From NCBI RefSeq assembly GCF_900114085.1, contig NZ_FORU01000003.1, positions 186,001 through 250,000 of the forward strand: a stretch of DNA of 64,000 nucleotides. Direction: 5' to 3'. The position numbers and the translations under genes were made by a program. Positions 1 to 7,994 of the stretch are shown piece by piece; the stretch's first letter is position 1, and every line of letters starts with the position of its first letter. A model generated the notes under the pieces. That model worked only from the letters and a program-made list of their open reading frames with translations, did not search any database and was not told the origin of the DNA. The DNA is from Myroides guanonis. GTDB taxonomy: Bacteria; Bacteroidota; Bacteroidia; Flavobacteriales; Flavobacteriaceae.

Positions 1-146
1 GAGTACCGTTACCTTTCTTTTCATATGGAGGATCTAGTTTAATGGCCTTTACATTATTATTGTTTATCTTTCTTAAATTGGATGCAAATAAAATCAATGA
101 GTGGTAAATGGCATATAAATTGATATATTTGCAAAAAAAAATACAT
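1..146. other. left-edge non-coding stretch
   Basis: No gene can be assigned. On the minus strand an ATG at 24..22 opens a frame that leaves the window after eight codons. Another minus-strand frame stays open across most of the stretch but is asparagine-rich and lacks a recognisable motif. Either could be the 5' end of a divergent gene, but too little is visible to decide. Confidence 0.3.
124..131 (+). promoter_or_regulatory. Bacteroidota -7 promoter motif for the coiled-coil protein gene
   Basis: TATATTTG matches the TAnnTTTG -7 word of the Bacteroidota housekeeping sigma factor. No TTG/TTTG sits at the expected distance upstream. The motif overlaps the region where a longer reading frame could begin (108), so translation must start downstream, at the ATG at 147. 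Confidence 0.55.
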
Positions 147-743
147 ATGAAAAAAACATTGACATTAATTTCGTTCTTCACAATTGCATTGGTAACTAAC
201 ACTTACGCTCAAGAAGGCGAGACTACTATTCCAGCAACTAAGATTACACCTTCTGAATCAGTAGAAACAATAAAAGAAGCTGTTGTTGAACCAACAACCA
301 AAGCAGTTGAAACAACCGCAGCAGACATGCAAAAACAAGCTAACCAACTTAAAAAACAAGCTGACCTTGATAAGTTAAAAGCAAAAAATTTAAAAGACGA
401 ACAAAAACGTATTAAAGCTGAAGAAAAATTAGCTTCTAAAAAAGAAAAAGCTGCACAAAGAGATCAAAAGCGAATTGAAAAAGAAAATAAAAAAGCGCTT
501 AAACAACAAGCTACTTTAATCAAAACGCAAAAACAATTAGACAAAGCAAAATCAAAGCTTTACAAAGCAGAAGATAAATACAATAAAGCAAACCTTAAAT
601 TTGAAAGAAATCTTTCAAAAGGTAGCTTAACACCTATCAAAGAATTAAAAGCGAGAGAAAACCTTCTTAAACTTTCAAATAACAAGAAAAAACTTGAATT
701 CGAAGTAAATAAACTTGAATTGAAATACAAAGCGATAAACTAA
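147..743 (+). CDS. secreted lysine-rich coiled-coil protein, function unknown
   Basis: The predicted protein has 198 residues. It starts with a clear signal peptide (MKK, a hydrophobic core, then a TYAQ cleavage site), so it should reach the periplasm or the outer surface. The rest is almost entirely Lys, Ala, Glu and Gln with heptad-like spacing, from about residue 60 to the end, and looks like one long alpha-helical coiled coil. A short Thr/Pro/Glu-rich linker follows the signal peptide. I chose ATG 147 over the upstream in-frame start at 108 because the signal peptide begins there and the promoter motif at 124-131 lies inside the longer version. I recognise no family. The sequence resembles the tail of the OmpH-like protein at 57105 in composition only. 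It is a single-gene unit with its own terminator. Confidence 0.8.
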   Translation: MKKTLTLISFFTIALVTNTYAQEGETTIPATKITPSESVETIKEAVVEPTTKAVETTAADMQKQANQLKKQADLDKLKAKNLKDEQKRIKAEEKLASKKEKAAQRDQKRIEKENKKALKQQATLIKTQKQLDKAKSKLYKAEDKYNKANLKFERNLSKGSLTPIKELKARENLLKLSNNKKKLEFEVNKLELKYKAIN

Positions 744-754
744 TCGATTTAACC

Positions 755-800
755 AAAAAAAACAGCCATCTTAGTCAACCTATGATGGCTGTTTTTTTTT
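755..800 (+). terminator. intrinsic terminator
   Basis: Perfect 10-bp stem (AACAGCCATC at 761-770 with its complement at 784-793) followed by an uninterrupted T run. An A run precedes the stem, so it could also work on the opposite strand. Confidence 0.9.
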
Positions 801-1410
801 ACTCCATTCTACAAAACTTATAGTCACTTACCCTCTTAATCAACGAAACGAATATTAACAACAACTCTTTCGCTTAGTATTTTTAGAATCAACATGATTC
901 TTTTTAATTCACAAAAACTATTCTTGTCTCAAAACAAAAACCGAAAGCTAAGTAATTCCCACTTCCTTGAACACATTAATCATAGAGATTAACACCTCAA
1001 AGAGATACTAAAAAACAAAAGAGATGACATCAGTCACCGAATCACATATAGCATCAATTACAAAAACTGAGGAATAAATAAAATGAAAAGCTTTTTAATT
1101 CTTGTGAAGGACAGTTCTAAGAACGTTATTTACCCCATAGCAACATAGACTCACCTCGCTTAAATTCCGCTCAGGATTCAGCCCTATTTCGGTCACGAGT
1201 AAAAGCACCTATACTCCATCCTTAAGTAGCCCAGAAGGAAACAACAATAAAAGCTTAATTTACTATGTAGAAATCTACAATTTCAATTCTTATATCTTTC
1301 ACACCCCCTATACAGCAACCAAAAGTGCTATATTTTAGCACTAAAAACTCAACAGATGTACTTGTAGCTTCATTGAGAAAGTAGTGTAAGATATTTTAAA
1401 CTATAAATTT
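801..1410. other. 610-bp gene-free stretch with a GC-richer patch
   Basis: No ORF with coding character is present. Most of it is AT-rich and featureless. The segment about 1110-1235 has visibly higher GC than its surroundings. Its minus-strand frames read as short protein-like pieces broken by stops, for example LLLVTEIGLNPERN. It may be a decayed repeat or gene, or an RNA element. Confidence 0.45.
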
Positions 1411-1445
1411 TTAAAAACAAAAAAACCCACTCGTTTGAGTGGGTT
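1411..1445 (-). terminator. terminator of the tRNA-Phe pair
   Basis: 9-bp stem (1424-1432 with 1437-1445, loop GTTT). On the minus strand the stem is followed by a T run. It lies 8 bp past the 3' end of the second tRNA-Phe. Confidence 0.85.
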
Positions 1446-1453
1446 ACTTTTTG

Positions 1454-1526
1454 TGGTGCCTCCAGGAATCGAACCAGGGACACAAGGATTTTCAGTCCTT
1501 TGCTCTACCAACTGAGCTAAGGCACC
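1454..1526 (-). tRNA. tRNA-Phe (GAA), second copy
   Basis: A 73-nt cloverleaf reads on the minus strand from 1526 to 1454. The acceptor stem GGTGCCT pairs with AGGCACC, the D arm is GCTCAGTTGGTAGAGC, the anticodon loop CTGAAAA carries GAA, and the T arm contains GGTTCGATTCC. The discriminator is A, and CCA is not encoded. It is identical to the copy at 1556-1628 and 29 bp from it, so the two form one transcript. Confidence 0.97.
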
Positions 1527-1555
1527 ATGCCTTATTTTTCTTAGAAGTTTTATTG

Positions 1556-1628
1556 TGGTGCCTCCAGGAATCGAACCAGGGACACAAGGATTTTCAGTCC
1601 TTTGCTCTACCAACTGAGCTAAGGCACC
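1556..1628 (-). tRNA. tRNA-Phe (GAA), first copy
   Basis: Identical in sequence to the downstream copy (minus strand, 1628 to 1556), with anticodon GAA and no encoded CCA. It is the promoter-proximal member of a tandem pair. The duplication is exact over the whole tRNA, while the 29-bp spacer is unrelated to the flanks. Confidence 0.97.
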
Positions 1629-1673
1629 ATTTGGCTTCTAAGTATTGAGAGCTGTTGTTCTCTTAAGCGGTTG

Positions 1674-1704
1674 CAAATATAGAACACAATTTCATTTAAA
1701 CAAA
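1674..1704 (-). promoter_or_regulatory. tRNA-Phe promoter
   Basis: On the minus strand TTTG (1704-1701), a 19-bp spacer and TATATTTG (1681-1674) make a full Bacteroidota promoter. The base pairs after the -7 are CAACCGC, a GC-rich discriminator like the one at the tRNA-Gly/Leu promoters. The -33 end abuts the divergent coaX promoter. Confidence 0.8.
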
Positions 1705-1706
1705 AC

Positions 1707-1737
1707 TTTTAATAGAAAAAATCATTCGCTATCTTTG
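1707..1737 (+). promoter_or_regulatory. coaX operon promoter
   Basis: TATCTTTG at 1730-1737 fits TAnnTTTG. TTTT at 1707-1710, 19 bp upstream, is one base off the TTTG -33 word. The coaX start codon follows 19 bp later. It is divergent from, and adjacent to, the tRNA-Phe promoter. Confidence 0.6.
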
Positions 1738-1756
1738 TATTTCAAATATAAATCGA

Positions 1757-2509
1757 ATGATTCTAGCACTTGATATTGGCAACTCTCGAACCAAATTAGC
1801 TTTGTTTGAGAAAGATACGTTAATTCAACATTTAATTTTAGACACTGAAAAAATTAAAAAAGAAATTGAAAATATTTTAAAAAAAATCAATTCTCCTGTC
1901 GAAATCATCGTTTCTTCAGTAGGTAAATGGAATTCACAGAATCTAAAATGGTTGCACAATCTCGGAAAAACAATCATTATTTCACCACAAACCACCATGC
2001 CATTCAAAAACCTATATGAAACTCCTCTTTCTTTAGGCATAGATCGCATGGCATTAGTTGCAGGTGCTGTTCTAAAATATCCTCTTAACAACAAATTAAT
2101 AATAGACGCAGGAACTTGTATAACATTTGACTTTGTAAATAAAAAAAACGAATATCTAGGAGGATCCATATCCCCAGGAATACAATTAAGATACAAATCA
2201 CTCAACGACTATACGGATAGACTGCCATTGTTAACGTCCAAATATCCGAACACTTTAATAGGAAACTCAACCACAGAAGCTATCCATTCTGGAATTATCA
2301 ATGGAATTCTGTATGAATTAGATGGATTTATAAATAAATACCTAGACACATACCCGAATTTAACAGTTATTTTAACAGGAGGAGACACAGATTTTTTGGC
2401 GAAAAGACTAAAAAGCACCATATTTGCTAATTCAAACTTTTTATTAGAGAGTTTAAATTCCTTACATCAATACCTAATTATTGAAAATGATAAAAAAAAT
2501 CTTCCTTAG
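1757..2509 (+). CDS. coaX: type III pantothenate kinase
   Basis: This enzyme phosphorylates pantothenate with ATP, the first committed step of coenzyme A synthesis in the cytoplasm. The 250-residue length is normal for the type III class. Visible motifs are the N-terminal phosphate-binding DIGNSRTK (residues 6-13), GIDR (94-97) and DAGT (117-120), all belonging to the ASKHA kinase fold. It lacks a P-loop, which separates it from type I and II enzymes. It is the first gene of a run with the outer-membrane protein gene, lptC and a small membrane protein gene. Its 3' end overlaps the next gene by 23 bp, which indicates translational coupling. Confidence 0.95.
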   Translation: MILALDIGNSRTKLALFEKDTLIQHLILDTEKIKKEIENILKKINSPVEIIVSSVGKWNSQNLKWLHNLGKTIIISPQTTMPFKNLYETPLSLGIDRMALVAGAVLKYPLNNKLIIDAGTCITFDFVNKKNEYLGGSISPGIQLRYKSLNDYTDRLPLLTSKYPNTLIGNSTTEAIHSGIINGILYELDGFINKYLDTYPNLTVILTGGDTDFLAKRLKSTIFANSNFLLESLNSLHQYLIIENDKKNLP

Positions 2510-3740
2510 CCTGAGCTTGCTAGTTGGAACAACAGCAATAGCACAACAAGGCACCGCATCACCATATTCATTTTATGGAGTGGGAGACATTAACTCGAAC
2601 AATACAAATGAATATAAAGCAATGGGAGGCATGAGTGTATATTCAGATTCTATACATATCAACCTAAACAACCCTGCTTCTTATTCAAAATTAAAACTTA
2701 CAACCTTTTCTATAGGAACTACTTTTAAAAACTATACTCTAAAATCATCAGATGCTACTGAAAAGGCCAATAGAGCAAGTATTGACTATCTAGCATTAGG
2801 CCTACCTTTAGGTAAATTTGGTGTTTCGTTTGGCTTGCTACCTTACTCTGCTACTGGATATAAAATAAATTCTTTAAAAGAAGTAAACGGACAAAAACAC
2901 AGTACTCAATTTAACGGAGACGGGGGAATCAATAAAGTTTTCGCAGGTGTTGCATACTCTATATTACCAAATTTACAGTTCGGAATAGACATGGGATACA
3001 ACTTCGGACAAATTGACAATAAAACAACTGTCTTTGTAATAGACAATGGAGACGATTACTTCATTCCAAATGGAACATCTGAAGTTAAAAGCTCTGAATA
3101 CAGTGGCGTTACAATTAATACAGGACTTCAATATAGTGGAAAATTAAAAAATTATGATTGGAGTGCAAGCCTAACATATAGTCCTGAAACAAAATTAAAC
3201 ACGAATAATCGTACGGTTCTATCAATTATTAATTACAACAATACTGTTTTAGAAAGAAAAACTACAGAAGAGAATACAATCAAAACAATCAACCCTAGTA
3301 GCTTATCAGCAGGTTTAGGAATTGGTAAAGAACACAAATGGTTTGTAGGTGCAGAATTCACTCAAACACAAACCAATAAGCTAAACCAGAACAATGTATT
3401 TAAAAATGCTAACTACGAAGATTCACAACGATATTCTATAGGAGGATTTTACATACCTAAATACAATTCATTCACTAGCTATTTTGATCGAATCGTTTAT
3501 AGAGGTGGTTTCAGATATGAAAACACAGGTCTTATTTTAAATGACCAAGCAATTAATGACTATGCTTTTAGTTTAGGAGCGGGTTTCCCTATCGGAAGAA
3601 ATCTAACAAACCTAAATATTGGTGTTGAATACGGACAAAAAGGAACTAACAAAAACAACTTAATTAAAGAAAATTATTTTAACTTATCTGTTGGTGTTTC
3701 TCTAAACGACCTTTGGTTTGTTAAAAGAAAGTTCGAATAA
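2487..3740 (+). CDS. putative outer-membrane beta-barrel protein
   Basis: The 417-residue protein has a signal peptide (MIKKIFLSLSLLVG...AIAQQ). The mature part is rich in alternating hydrophobic/polar strands, Gly, Asn and aromatic residues, as expected of an outer-membrane barrel. It begins with a 'SPYSFYGVGD' stretch and an 'NPASY' motif reminiscent of FadL/PorV-like Bacteroidota porins, but I cannot place it in one named family. ATG 2487 is preferred to the upstream TTG because it gives a standard signal peptide. It overlaps the end of coaX and is followed 5 bp later by lptC. The link with lptC suggests an envelope role; the specific cargo or function is unknown. Confidence 0.75.
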   Translation: MIKKIFLSLSLLVGTTAIAQQGTASPYSFYGVGDINSNNTNEYKAMGGMSVYSDSIHINLNNPASYSKLKLTTFSIGTTFKNYTLKSSDATEKANRASIDYLALGLPLGKFGVSFGLLPYSATGYKINSLKEVNGQKHSTQFNGDGGINKVFAGVAYSILPNLQFGIDMGYNFGQIDNKTTVFVIDNGDDYFIPNGTSEVKSSEYSGVTINTGLQYSGKLKNYDWSASLTYSPETKLNTNNRTVLSIINYNNTVLERKTTEENTIKTINPSSLSAGLGIGKEHKWFVGAEFTQTQTNKLNQNNVFKNANYEDSQRYSIGGFYIPKYNSFTSYFDRIVYRGGFRYENTGLILNDQAINDYAFSLGAGFPIGRNLTNLNIGVEYGQKGTNKNNLIKENYFNLSVGVSLNDLWFVKRKFE

Positions 3741-3745
3741 ACACA

Positions 3746-4309
3746 ATGGATAGAACTTTAAAAAAAACACTTTTAAACAAGTGGGGACTATTGTTCTTAA
3801 CATTACCTATGCTACTTTCTTGTGAAAGCAATTTCAAAGACATTCAGCGTATTAATAAAGTTACCTTCTATCCTTCTGGAGATGCAGAAAATATCTTATT
3901 AAACTACGTCGACTCTGGAAAAACTAAAGCTATATTAAAGAGCACTAAAATGCTCGACTATCAACAAGTAAAATATCCATTTACAGAATTTCCAACTGGG
4001 ATTCATCTTACATTTTTCGATGATGAGTTTAATAAAAATTACGTAGTCTCAGACTACGCTATAAGTTATGCAACTACGGAACTAATAGATTTGAGAGGAA
4101 ATGTTGTAATCACAACTCATGACGGAAATGTTCTTGAGGCCGACCAATTATACTTCGACCAAAAAAACAGCTGGATATATACAGAAGGAAAGTACAAAAT
4201 ATCGGATAAAGACCAAAGCTTTACACAAGGTATTGGATTAGATTCGGACAGTGAATTCAAAACTATAAAAGCTAAGAACAGCTATGCAGAAAGCATAAAA
4301 AAAGACTAA
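3746..4309 (+). CDS. lptC: LPS export protein LptC
   Basis: LptC is the inner-membrane-anchored, periplasmic link that passes lipopolysaccharide from the LptBFG transporter towards LptA. The 187-residue protein has an N-terminal hydrophobic segment ending in a lipobox-like LLSC (Cys26), so it may be lipid-anchored as in other Bacteroidota rather than held by a transmembrane helix. The remaining ~150 residues carry the beta-jellyroll pattern of the family, including 'GNVVITTHDGNVLEADQL', typical of LptC/OstA repeats. It is separated by 5 bp from the barrel gene upstream and 4 bp from the small membrane protein downstream, so it is cotranscribed. Confidence 0.85.
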   Translation: MDRTLKKTLLNKWGLLFLTLPMLLSCESNFKDIQRINKVTFYPSGDAENILLNYVDSGKTKAILKSTKMLDYQQVKYPFTEFPTGIHLTFFDDEFNKNYVVSDYAISYATTELIDLRGNVVITTHDGNVLEADQLYFDQKNSWIYTEGKYKISDKDQSFTQGIGLDSDSEFKTIKAKNSYAESIKKD

Positions 4310-4313
4310 AAAC

Positions 4314-4508
4314 ATGACAATAATAAAAATCATATCTTATTTCTATTTAGCGTTTGCTATATTATTCATCTACCTTGGCATTGAGCAAATCATAAATGGT
4401 GAAAAATTCTGGATGAGTTTCTTAATTGCCGCTATAGCAGCATTCATGTTCTTTTTTAGAAGAAAAAACCTTAAGAAAATGCAAGATCACCAAAATCGTA
4501 AAAACTAG
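4314..4508 (+). CDS. small two-helix membrane protein, function unknown
   Basis: A 64-residue protein with two hydrophobic helices (about residues 3-24 and 33-48) and a strongly basic, hydrophilic C-terminus. I do not recognise the family. It is translated 4 bp after lptC, so it is part of the same operon. The stop codon lies inside the first of two tandem terminator hairpins, so it is the last gene of the coaX unit. Coding status rests on the operon position and the clean membrane topology. Confidence 0.7.
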   Translation: MTIIKIISYFYLAFAILFIYLGIEQIINGEKFWMSFLIAAIAAFMFFFRRKNLKKMQDHQNRKN

Positions 4509-4530
4509 TAATCAAACTAGTTTTTTTTTA
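4501..4530 (+). terminator. terminator of the coaX-lptC operon (first of two)
   Basis: 9-bp stem (4501-4509 with 4516-4524, 6-nt loop) and a T run. The stop codon of the preceding gene is within the left arm. Confidence 0.85.
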
Positions 4531-4546
4531 AAAACATACTCGACTT

Positions 4547-4572
4547 AACAATCTTTATAAAGATTGTTTTTC
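4547..4572 (+). terminator. second, tandem terminator-like hairpin
   Basis: 10-bp arms AACAATCTTT (4547-4556) and AAAGATTGTT (4559-4568) with only 2 nt between them, followed by T residues. Probably a backup terminator; the tight loop would open the top pairs. Confidence 0.55.
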
Positions 4573-4771
4573 ATCAAAAAAAAACCAAAATATTAACATT
4601 CACTATTTTTCCAATAACTACAAAACAATAATTTTTATCATGTTTTAGCTATAATGGCAAATGAAATACCTTGTATTTCTTTATATATTAAAAAATAAAG
4701 AAGTCTTCTTTCATTATTAAATAGATAATTGTATTTTCGCTCACGGAAAAATTTACACATAACAAATAAAC

Positions 4772-6877
4772 ATGGCAGTTTTATCAAAAATTAGACAGAA
4801 ATCCGTATTATTAATTGCGGTGATTGGAATTGCATTACTAGCATTCATAATCGGAGACTTGGTAAACAGTGGAAGTTTAAATTCAGGCTCTCGAAATGTA
4901 GGAAGCATTAATGGCGTAGAAATAAACACACAGGAATTCCTACACAAAGTAGCACAAGCCGAACAAAACGGTAAGATGAGCAACGCTCAAGCTAACCAAG
5001 CTGTTTGGAATCAAGAGCTAAATTCCATAATTCTTACATCAGAGTTCGAAAAATTAGGTTTACAAATTGGTAAAGACCAATTGATAAATGTAATTAAGCA
5101 AAATCCAAACTTTGCAAGTAATCCACAATTTCAAAACCAACTTGGTCAATTTGATATAGCTAAATTCAACGAGTTTGTTTTAGGTATGAAAAATGCTGGA
5201 CAAGATCAATGGAACTCATGGTTAAGCTATGAAAAAGAATTAGAAAAAGTAGGTATTCAACAAATGTACAATGCTTTAATTACTGCATCTATTTACACTA
5301 CGTCTACAGATGCAAAAGCAGTATACAAAAGTGAAAACGATAAAGTAAGCTTTGACTATGTTACTGTTGCTTACTCAACTATCAACAACGAAGAAGTAAA
5401 AGTAAGTGACGATGAAATCTCTACTTACATTAAGCAACATGAAAATAAATTTAAATCTGACTTTACGCGTGAGATAGAATATGCTTTCATAGACGGTTCT
5501 CCATCAGAACAAGACAAGGAAGAAGTTAAAGAACGAGTTGCAGATTTATTAAAGCCTACAGTTGTATATAATGCTTCAACAAGCACAAACGATACTGTTG
5601 CAGGTTTTAAGACAACTAAAAACGTTATCGATTATGTAAACACAAACTCAGATGTAAAATTTGACAGCGTTTACTACACTAAAAGCGACTTACCTTTAGA
5701 ATTTCAAGAACAATTATTCAATCTTACTCCAGGAGAAGTATTTGGTCCATACTATTTTAATGACCATTACTGCTTAACTCGTTTGGTTAATAAAAAACAA
5801 GGTGAAAAAGTAAAAGCTGCTCACATCCTAATTACTTTTGAAGGATCTCAAGCTCCACAATCAAATCCTCGTTCTAAAGAAGAAGCAAAAGCAGAAGCTG
5901 ACAGACTACTTAAGGAAGTGCAAGCTAATCCAGAGAAATTTGGAGAATTAGCGCAATTAAATTCAGAAGATCCAGGTTCAAAAAACACAGCTGGTGAGTA
6001 TGATAATATCTCAAGAGGACAAATGGTACCTCAATTTGATGCATTCATTTTCGACAATCCAGTTGGTAAAATAGGAGTTGTAGAAACTGATTTCGGTTAC
6101 CATGTAATAAAAGTTATCGAGAAAAAAGAGGCTGTTCAATTAGCTACTATTGCTCAAAAGATAGAAATTTCTGACGCAACTGGAGACGTAATATACACAC
6201 AAGCGACAAAACTTGAACAAGATGCAGCTTCAGGTAATTTAGAAGAATTAGCAACTCAAATGAAGTTAGCTTTCCAAAAAGACATAACAGTACGTCCATT
6301 TGACGAACAACTTCCAGTTGTTGGTAACCAAAGAACTGTTATCTCATGGGCTTTTGGTAGAGATTCAAAAGTAGGTGACATCAAACGTTTTGACATCTCT
6401 GATGGATATATCGTAGCGAGATTAAAATCTAAAAATGACACAGGTCTACTTTCAGTAACTGAAGCAAGAGCAACTGTTGAACCAATATTAATGGATGAAA
6501 AGAAAGCAACTTTAATTCGCCAAAAAATGAATGGAGCAACAATTGAAGAAATAGCTTCTAAAAGTGGAGCTGCAATAGCTTCAGTAAGTGATGCAACTCT
6601 ACAAAACCCACTAATAACTAATATCGGTCAAGAAGCAAAAGTAGTTGGAACTGCATTTGCAACCGCAGTAGGTCAAAACTCAAAATTAGTTGATGGAACA
6701 AAAGGTGTTTATATGGTTAAAACAAAAGCTATAAACAAAGCTCCTGAATTACCAAACTACAACAACTATAAGCAAAAAGAATCTATTGCTAATAAAAATA
6801 GCGCATCTTCAAAAGCTTTAAATGCTTTGAAAAATGCTGCTGAAATTAAAGATAACAGAGTCGGAACAGTTTTATAA
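4772..6877 (+). CDS. ppiD: periplasmic peptidyl-prolyl isomerase/foldase, PpiD/SurA type
   Basis: An inner-membrane-anchored chaperone and proline isomerase that helps exported proteins fold in the periplasm. The 701-residue protein starts with a short cytoplasmic tail and one transmembrane helix (about residues 13-30). A SurA/PpiD-like N-terminal chaperone domain follows (about 40-260), then a parvulin (PPIC) domain at about 345-455 with the family signatures 'AAHILI' and 'GYHVIKV'. The C-terminal ~250 residues resemble the parvulin-flanking region of PpiD. Length is about that of other Bacteroidota homologues. It is monocistronic: a 263-bp gap lies before it and a strong terminator after it. 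Confidence 0.88.
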   Translation: MAVLSKIRQKSVLLIAVIGIALLAFIIGDLVNSGSLNSGSRNVGSINGVEINTQEFLHKVAQAEQNGKMSNAQANQAVWNQELNSIILTSEFEKLGLQIGKDQLINVIKQNPNFASNPQFQNQLGQFDIAKFNEFVLGMKNAGQDQWNSWLSYEKELEKVGIQQMYNALITASIYTTSTDAKAVYKSENDKVSFDYVTVAYSTINNEEVKVSDDEISTYIKQHENKFKSDFTREIEYAFIDGSPSEQDKEEVKERVADLLKPTVVYNASTSTNDTVAGFKTTKNVIDYVNTNSDVKFDSVYYTKSDLPLEFQEQLFNLTPGEVFGPYYFNDHYCLTRLVNKKQGEKVKAAHILITFEGSQAPQSNPRSKEEAKAEADRLLKEVQANPEKFGELAQLNSEDPGSKNTAGEYDNISRGQMVPQFDAFIFDNPVGKIGVVETDFGYHVIKVIEKKEAVQLATIAQKIEISDATGDVIYTQATKLEQDAASGNLEELATQMKLAFQKDITVRPFDEQLPVVGNQRTVISWAFGRDSKVGDIKRFDISDGYIVARLKSKNDTGLLSVTEARATVEPILMDEKKATLIRQKMNGATIEEIASKSGAAIASVSDATLQNPLITNIGQEAKVVGTAFATAVGQNSKLVDGTKGVYMVKTKAINKAPELPNYNNYKQKESIANKNSASSKALNALKNAAEIKDNRVGTVL

Positions 6878-6894
6878 ACCAACTCTCACATTTT

Positions 6895-6933
6895 AAAAAA
6901 GCTGTCTCTTCTTCAAAAGAGACAGCTTTTTTT
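6895..6933 (+). terminator. terminator of the PpiD-type gene
   Basis: Long stem of about 14-16 bp (left arm 6895-6910, right arm 6917-6932) around a 6-nt loop, flanked by A and T runs. Confidence 0.92.
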
Positions 6934-6989
6934 ATGTTTATAGGTCAACTCCCCTTTTCTCATTAGTATGAAAAGTTAGATAAATAGCT

Positions 6990-6997
6990 TATTTTTG
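6990..6997 (+). promoter_or_regulatory. fabD -7 motif
   Basis: TATTTTTG fits TAnnTTTG and lies 71 bp before the fabD start. No good -33 word is seen. Confidence 0.5.
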
Positions 6998-7068
6998 TCG
7001 CTTTATTTATAATTAGAAAAACGATTCTTCCCTCAAAAAGAATCTTACTAAAATTAAAACATCACAGT

Positions 7069-7941
7069 ATGAAAGCATATGTTTTTCCTGGGCAAGGTGC
7101 TCAGTTTACAGGAATGGGTAAAGACTTATACGAAACTTCAGAAGTTGCGAAAGAGCTTTTTGAAAAAGCGAATCAAATCTTAGGTTTTAGAATTACAGAC
7201 ATAATGTTTGAAGGAACTGCGGAACAACTTAAAGAAACAAAAGTAACGCAGCCTGCTGTTTTTTTACATTCTGTTATTTCAGCGATGACATTAGAAAACT
7301 TTAAACCAGAGATGGTAGCAGGACACTCTTTAGGAGAATTTTCAGCTCTAGTAGCCAATGGAACTCTTACTTTTGAAGATGCTTTAAAATTAGTTTCTCA
7401 ACGAGCTTTAGCAATGCAAAAAGCTTGTGAAATTACCCCTTCAACTATGGCAGCAGTATTAGGGCTAGAAGATAAAGTTGTTGAAGATATTTGTGCATCA
7501 ATTGACGGTATTGTAGTAGCTGCAAATTACAATTGTCCTGGTCAACTTGTAATCTCTGGAGAAACAACTGCTGTTGAGAAAGCATGTGAAGCACTTAAAG
7601 AAGCAGGAGCTAAAAGAGCTTTATTACTACCTGTTGGAGGTGCATTTCACTCTCCAATGATGGAACCAGCAAGAGAAGAACTTGCTGCTGCCATAGAGGC
7701 AACCACCTTCTCTACACCAACATGTCCAGTATATCAAAATGTTACTGCGAATGCGGTTAGTGATGCTGAATCAATAAAGAAAAACTTAATACTTCAATTA
7801 ACTGCACCTGTTCGTTGGACACAATCCATACAACAAATGATAGCTGATGGAGCTAGTTCTTTTACAGAAGTTGGTCCTGGAAAAGTTTTAGTAGGCTTGA
7901 TAAAAAAGATTGACAAAGACGCTGAAACGCATTCAGCTTAA
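7069..7941 (+). CDS. fabD: malonyl-CoA:ACP transacylase
   Basis: Transfers the malonyl group from CoA to acyl carrier protein, supplying the extender unit for type II fatty acid synthesis. At 290 residues it is the normal length. It opens with the family's FPGQGAQ, has the catalytic GHSLG at residues 85-89 (Ser87), the active-site His194 in AFHSPMM, and the 'EVGPGKVL' C-terminal block. It is not in a fab cluster here; it stands alone between two terminators, with its own -7 motif. Confidence 0.96.
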   Translation: MKAYVFPGQGAQFTGMGKDLYETSEVAKELFEKANQILGFRITDIMFEGTAEQLKETKVTQPAVFLHSVISAMTLENFKPEMVAGHSLGEFSALVANGTLTFEDALKLVSQRALAMQKACEITPSTMAAVLGLEDKVVEDICASIDGIVVAANYNCPGQLVISGETTAVEKACEALKEAGAKRALLLPVGGAFHSPMMEPAREELAAAIEATTFSTPTCPVYQNVTANAVSDAESIKKNLILQLTAPVRWTQSIQQMIADGASSFTEVGPGKVLVGLIKKIDKDAETHSA

Positions 7942-7950
7942 ATAACCTCT

Positions 7951-7980
7951 AAATCCTTGATAAACTCAAGGATTTTTTAT
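7951..7980 (+). terminator. terminator of fabD
   Basis: 10-bp stem (7951-7960 with 7966-7975, 5-nt loop TAAAC) with T run. It ends only 14 bp before the next gene's start codon. Confidence 0.88.
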
Positions 7981-7994
7981 TTGATAATAGCATT

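Noticed and set aside
1401..1648. Overlapping open frames on both strands across 1401-1648
   Set aside because: They are readings through the two tRNA-Phe genes and their spacer; the repeated peptide comes from the duplicated tRNA.
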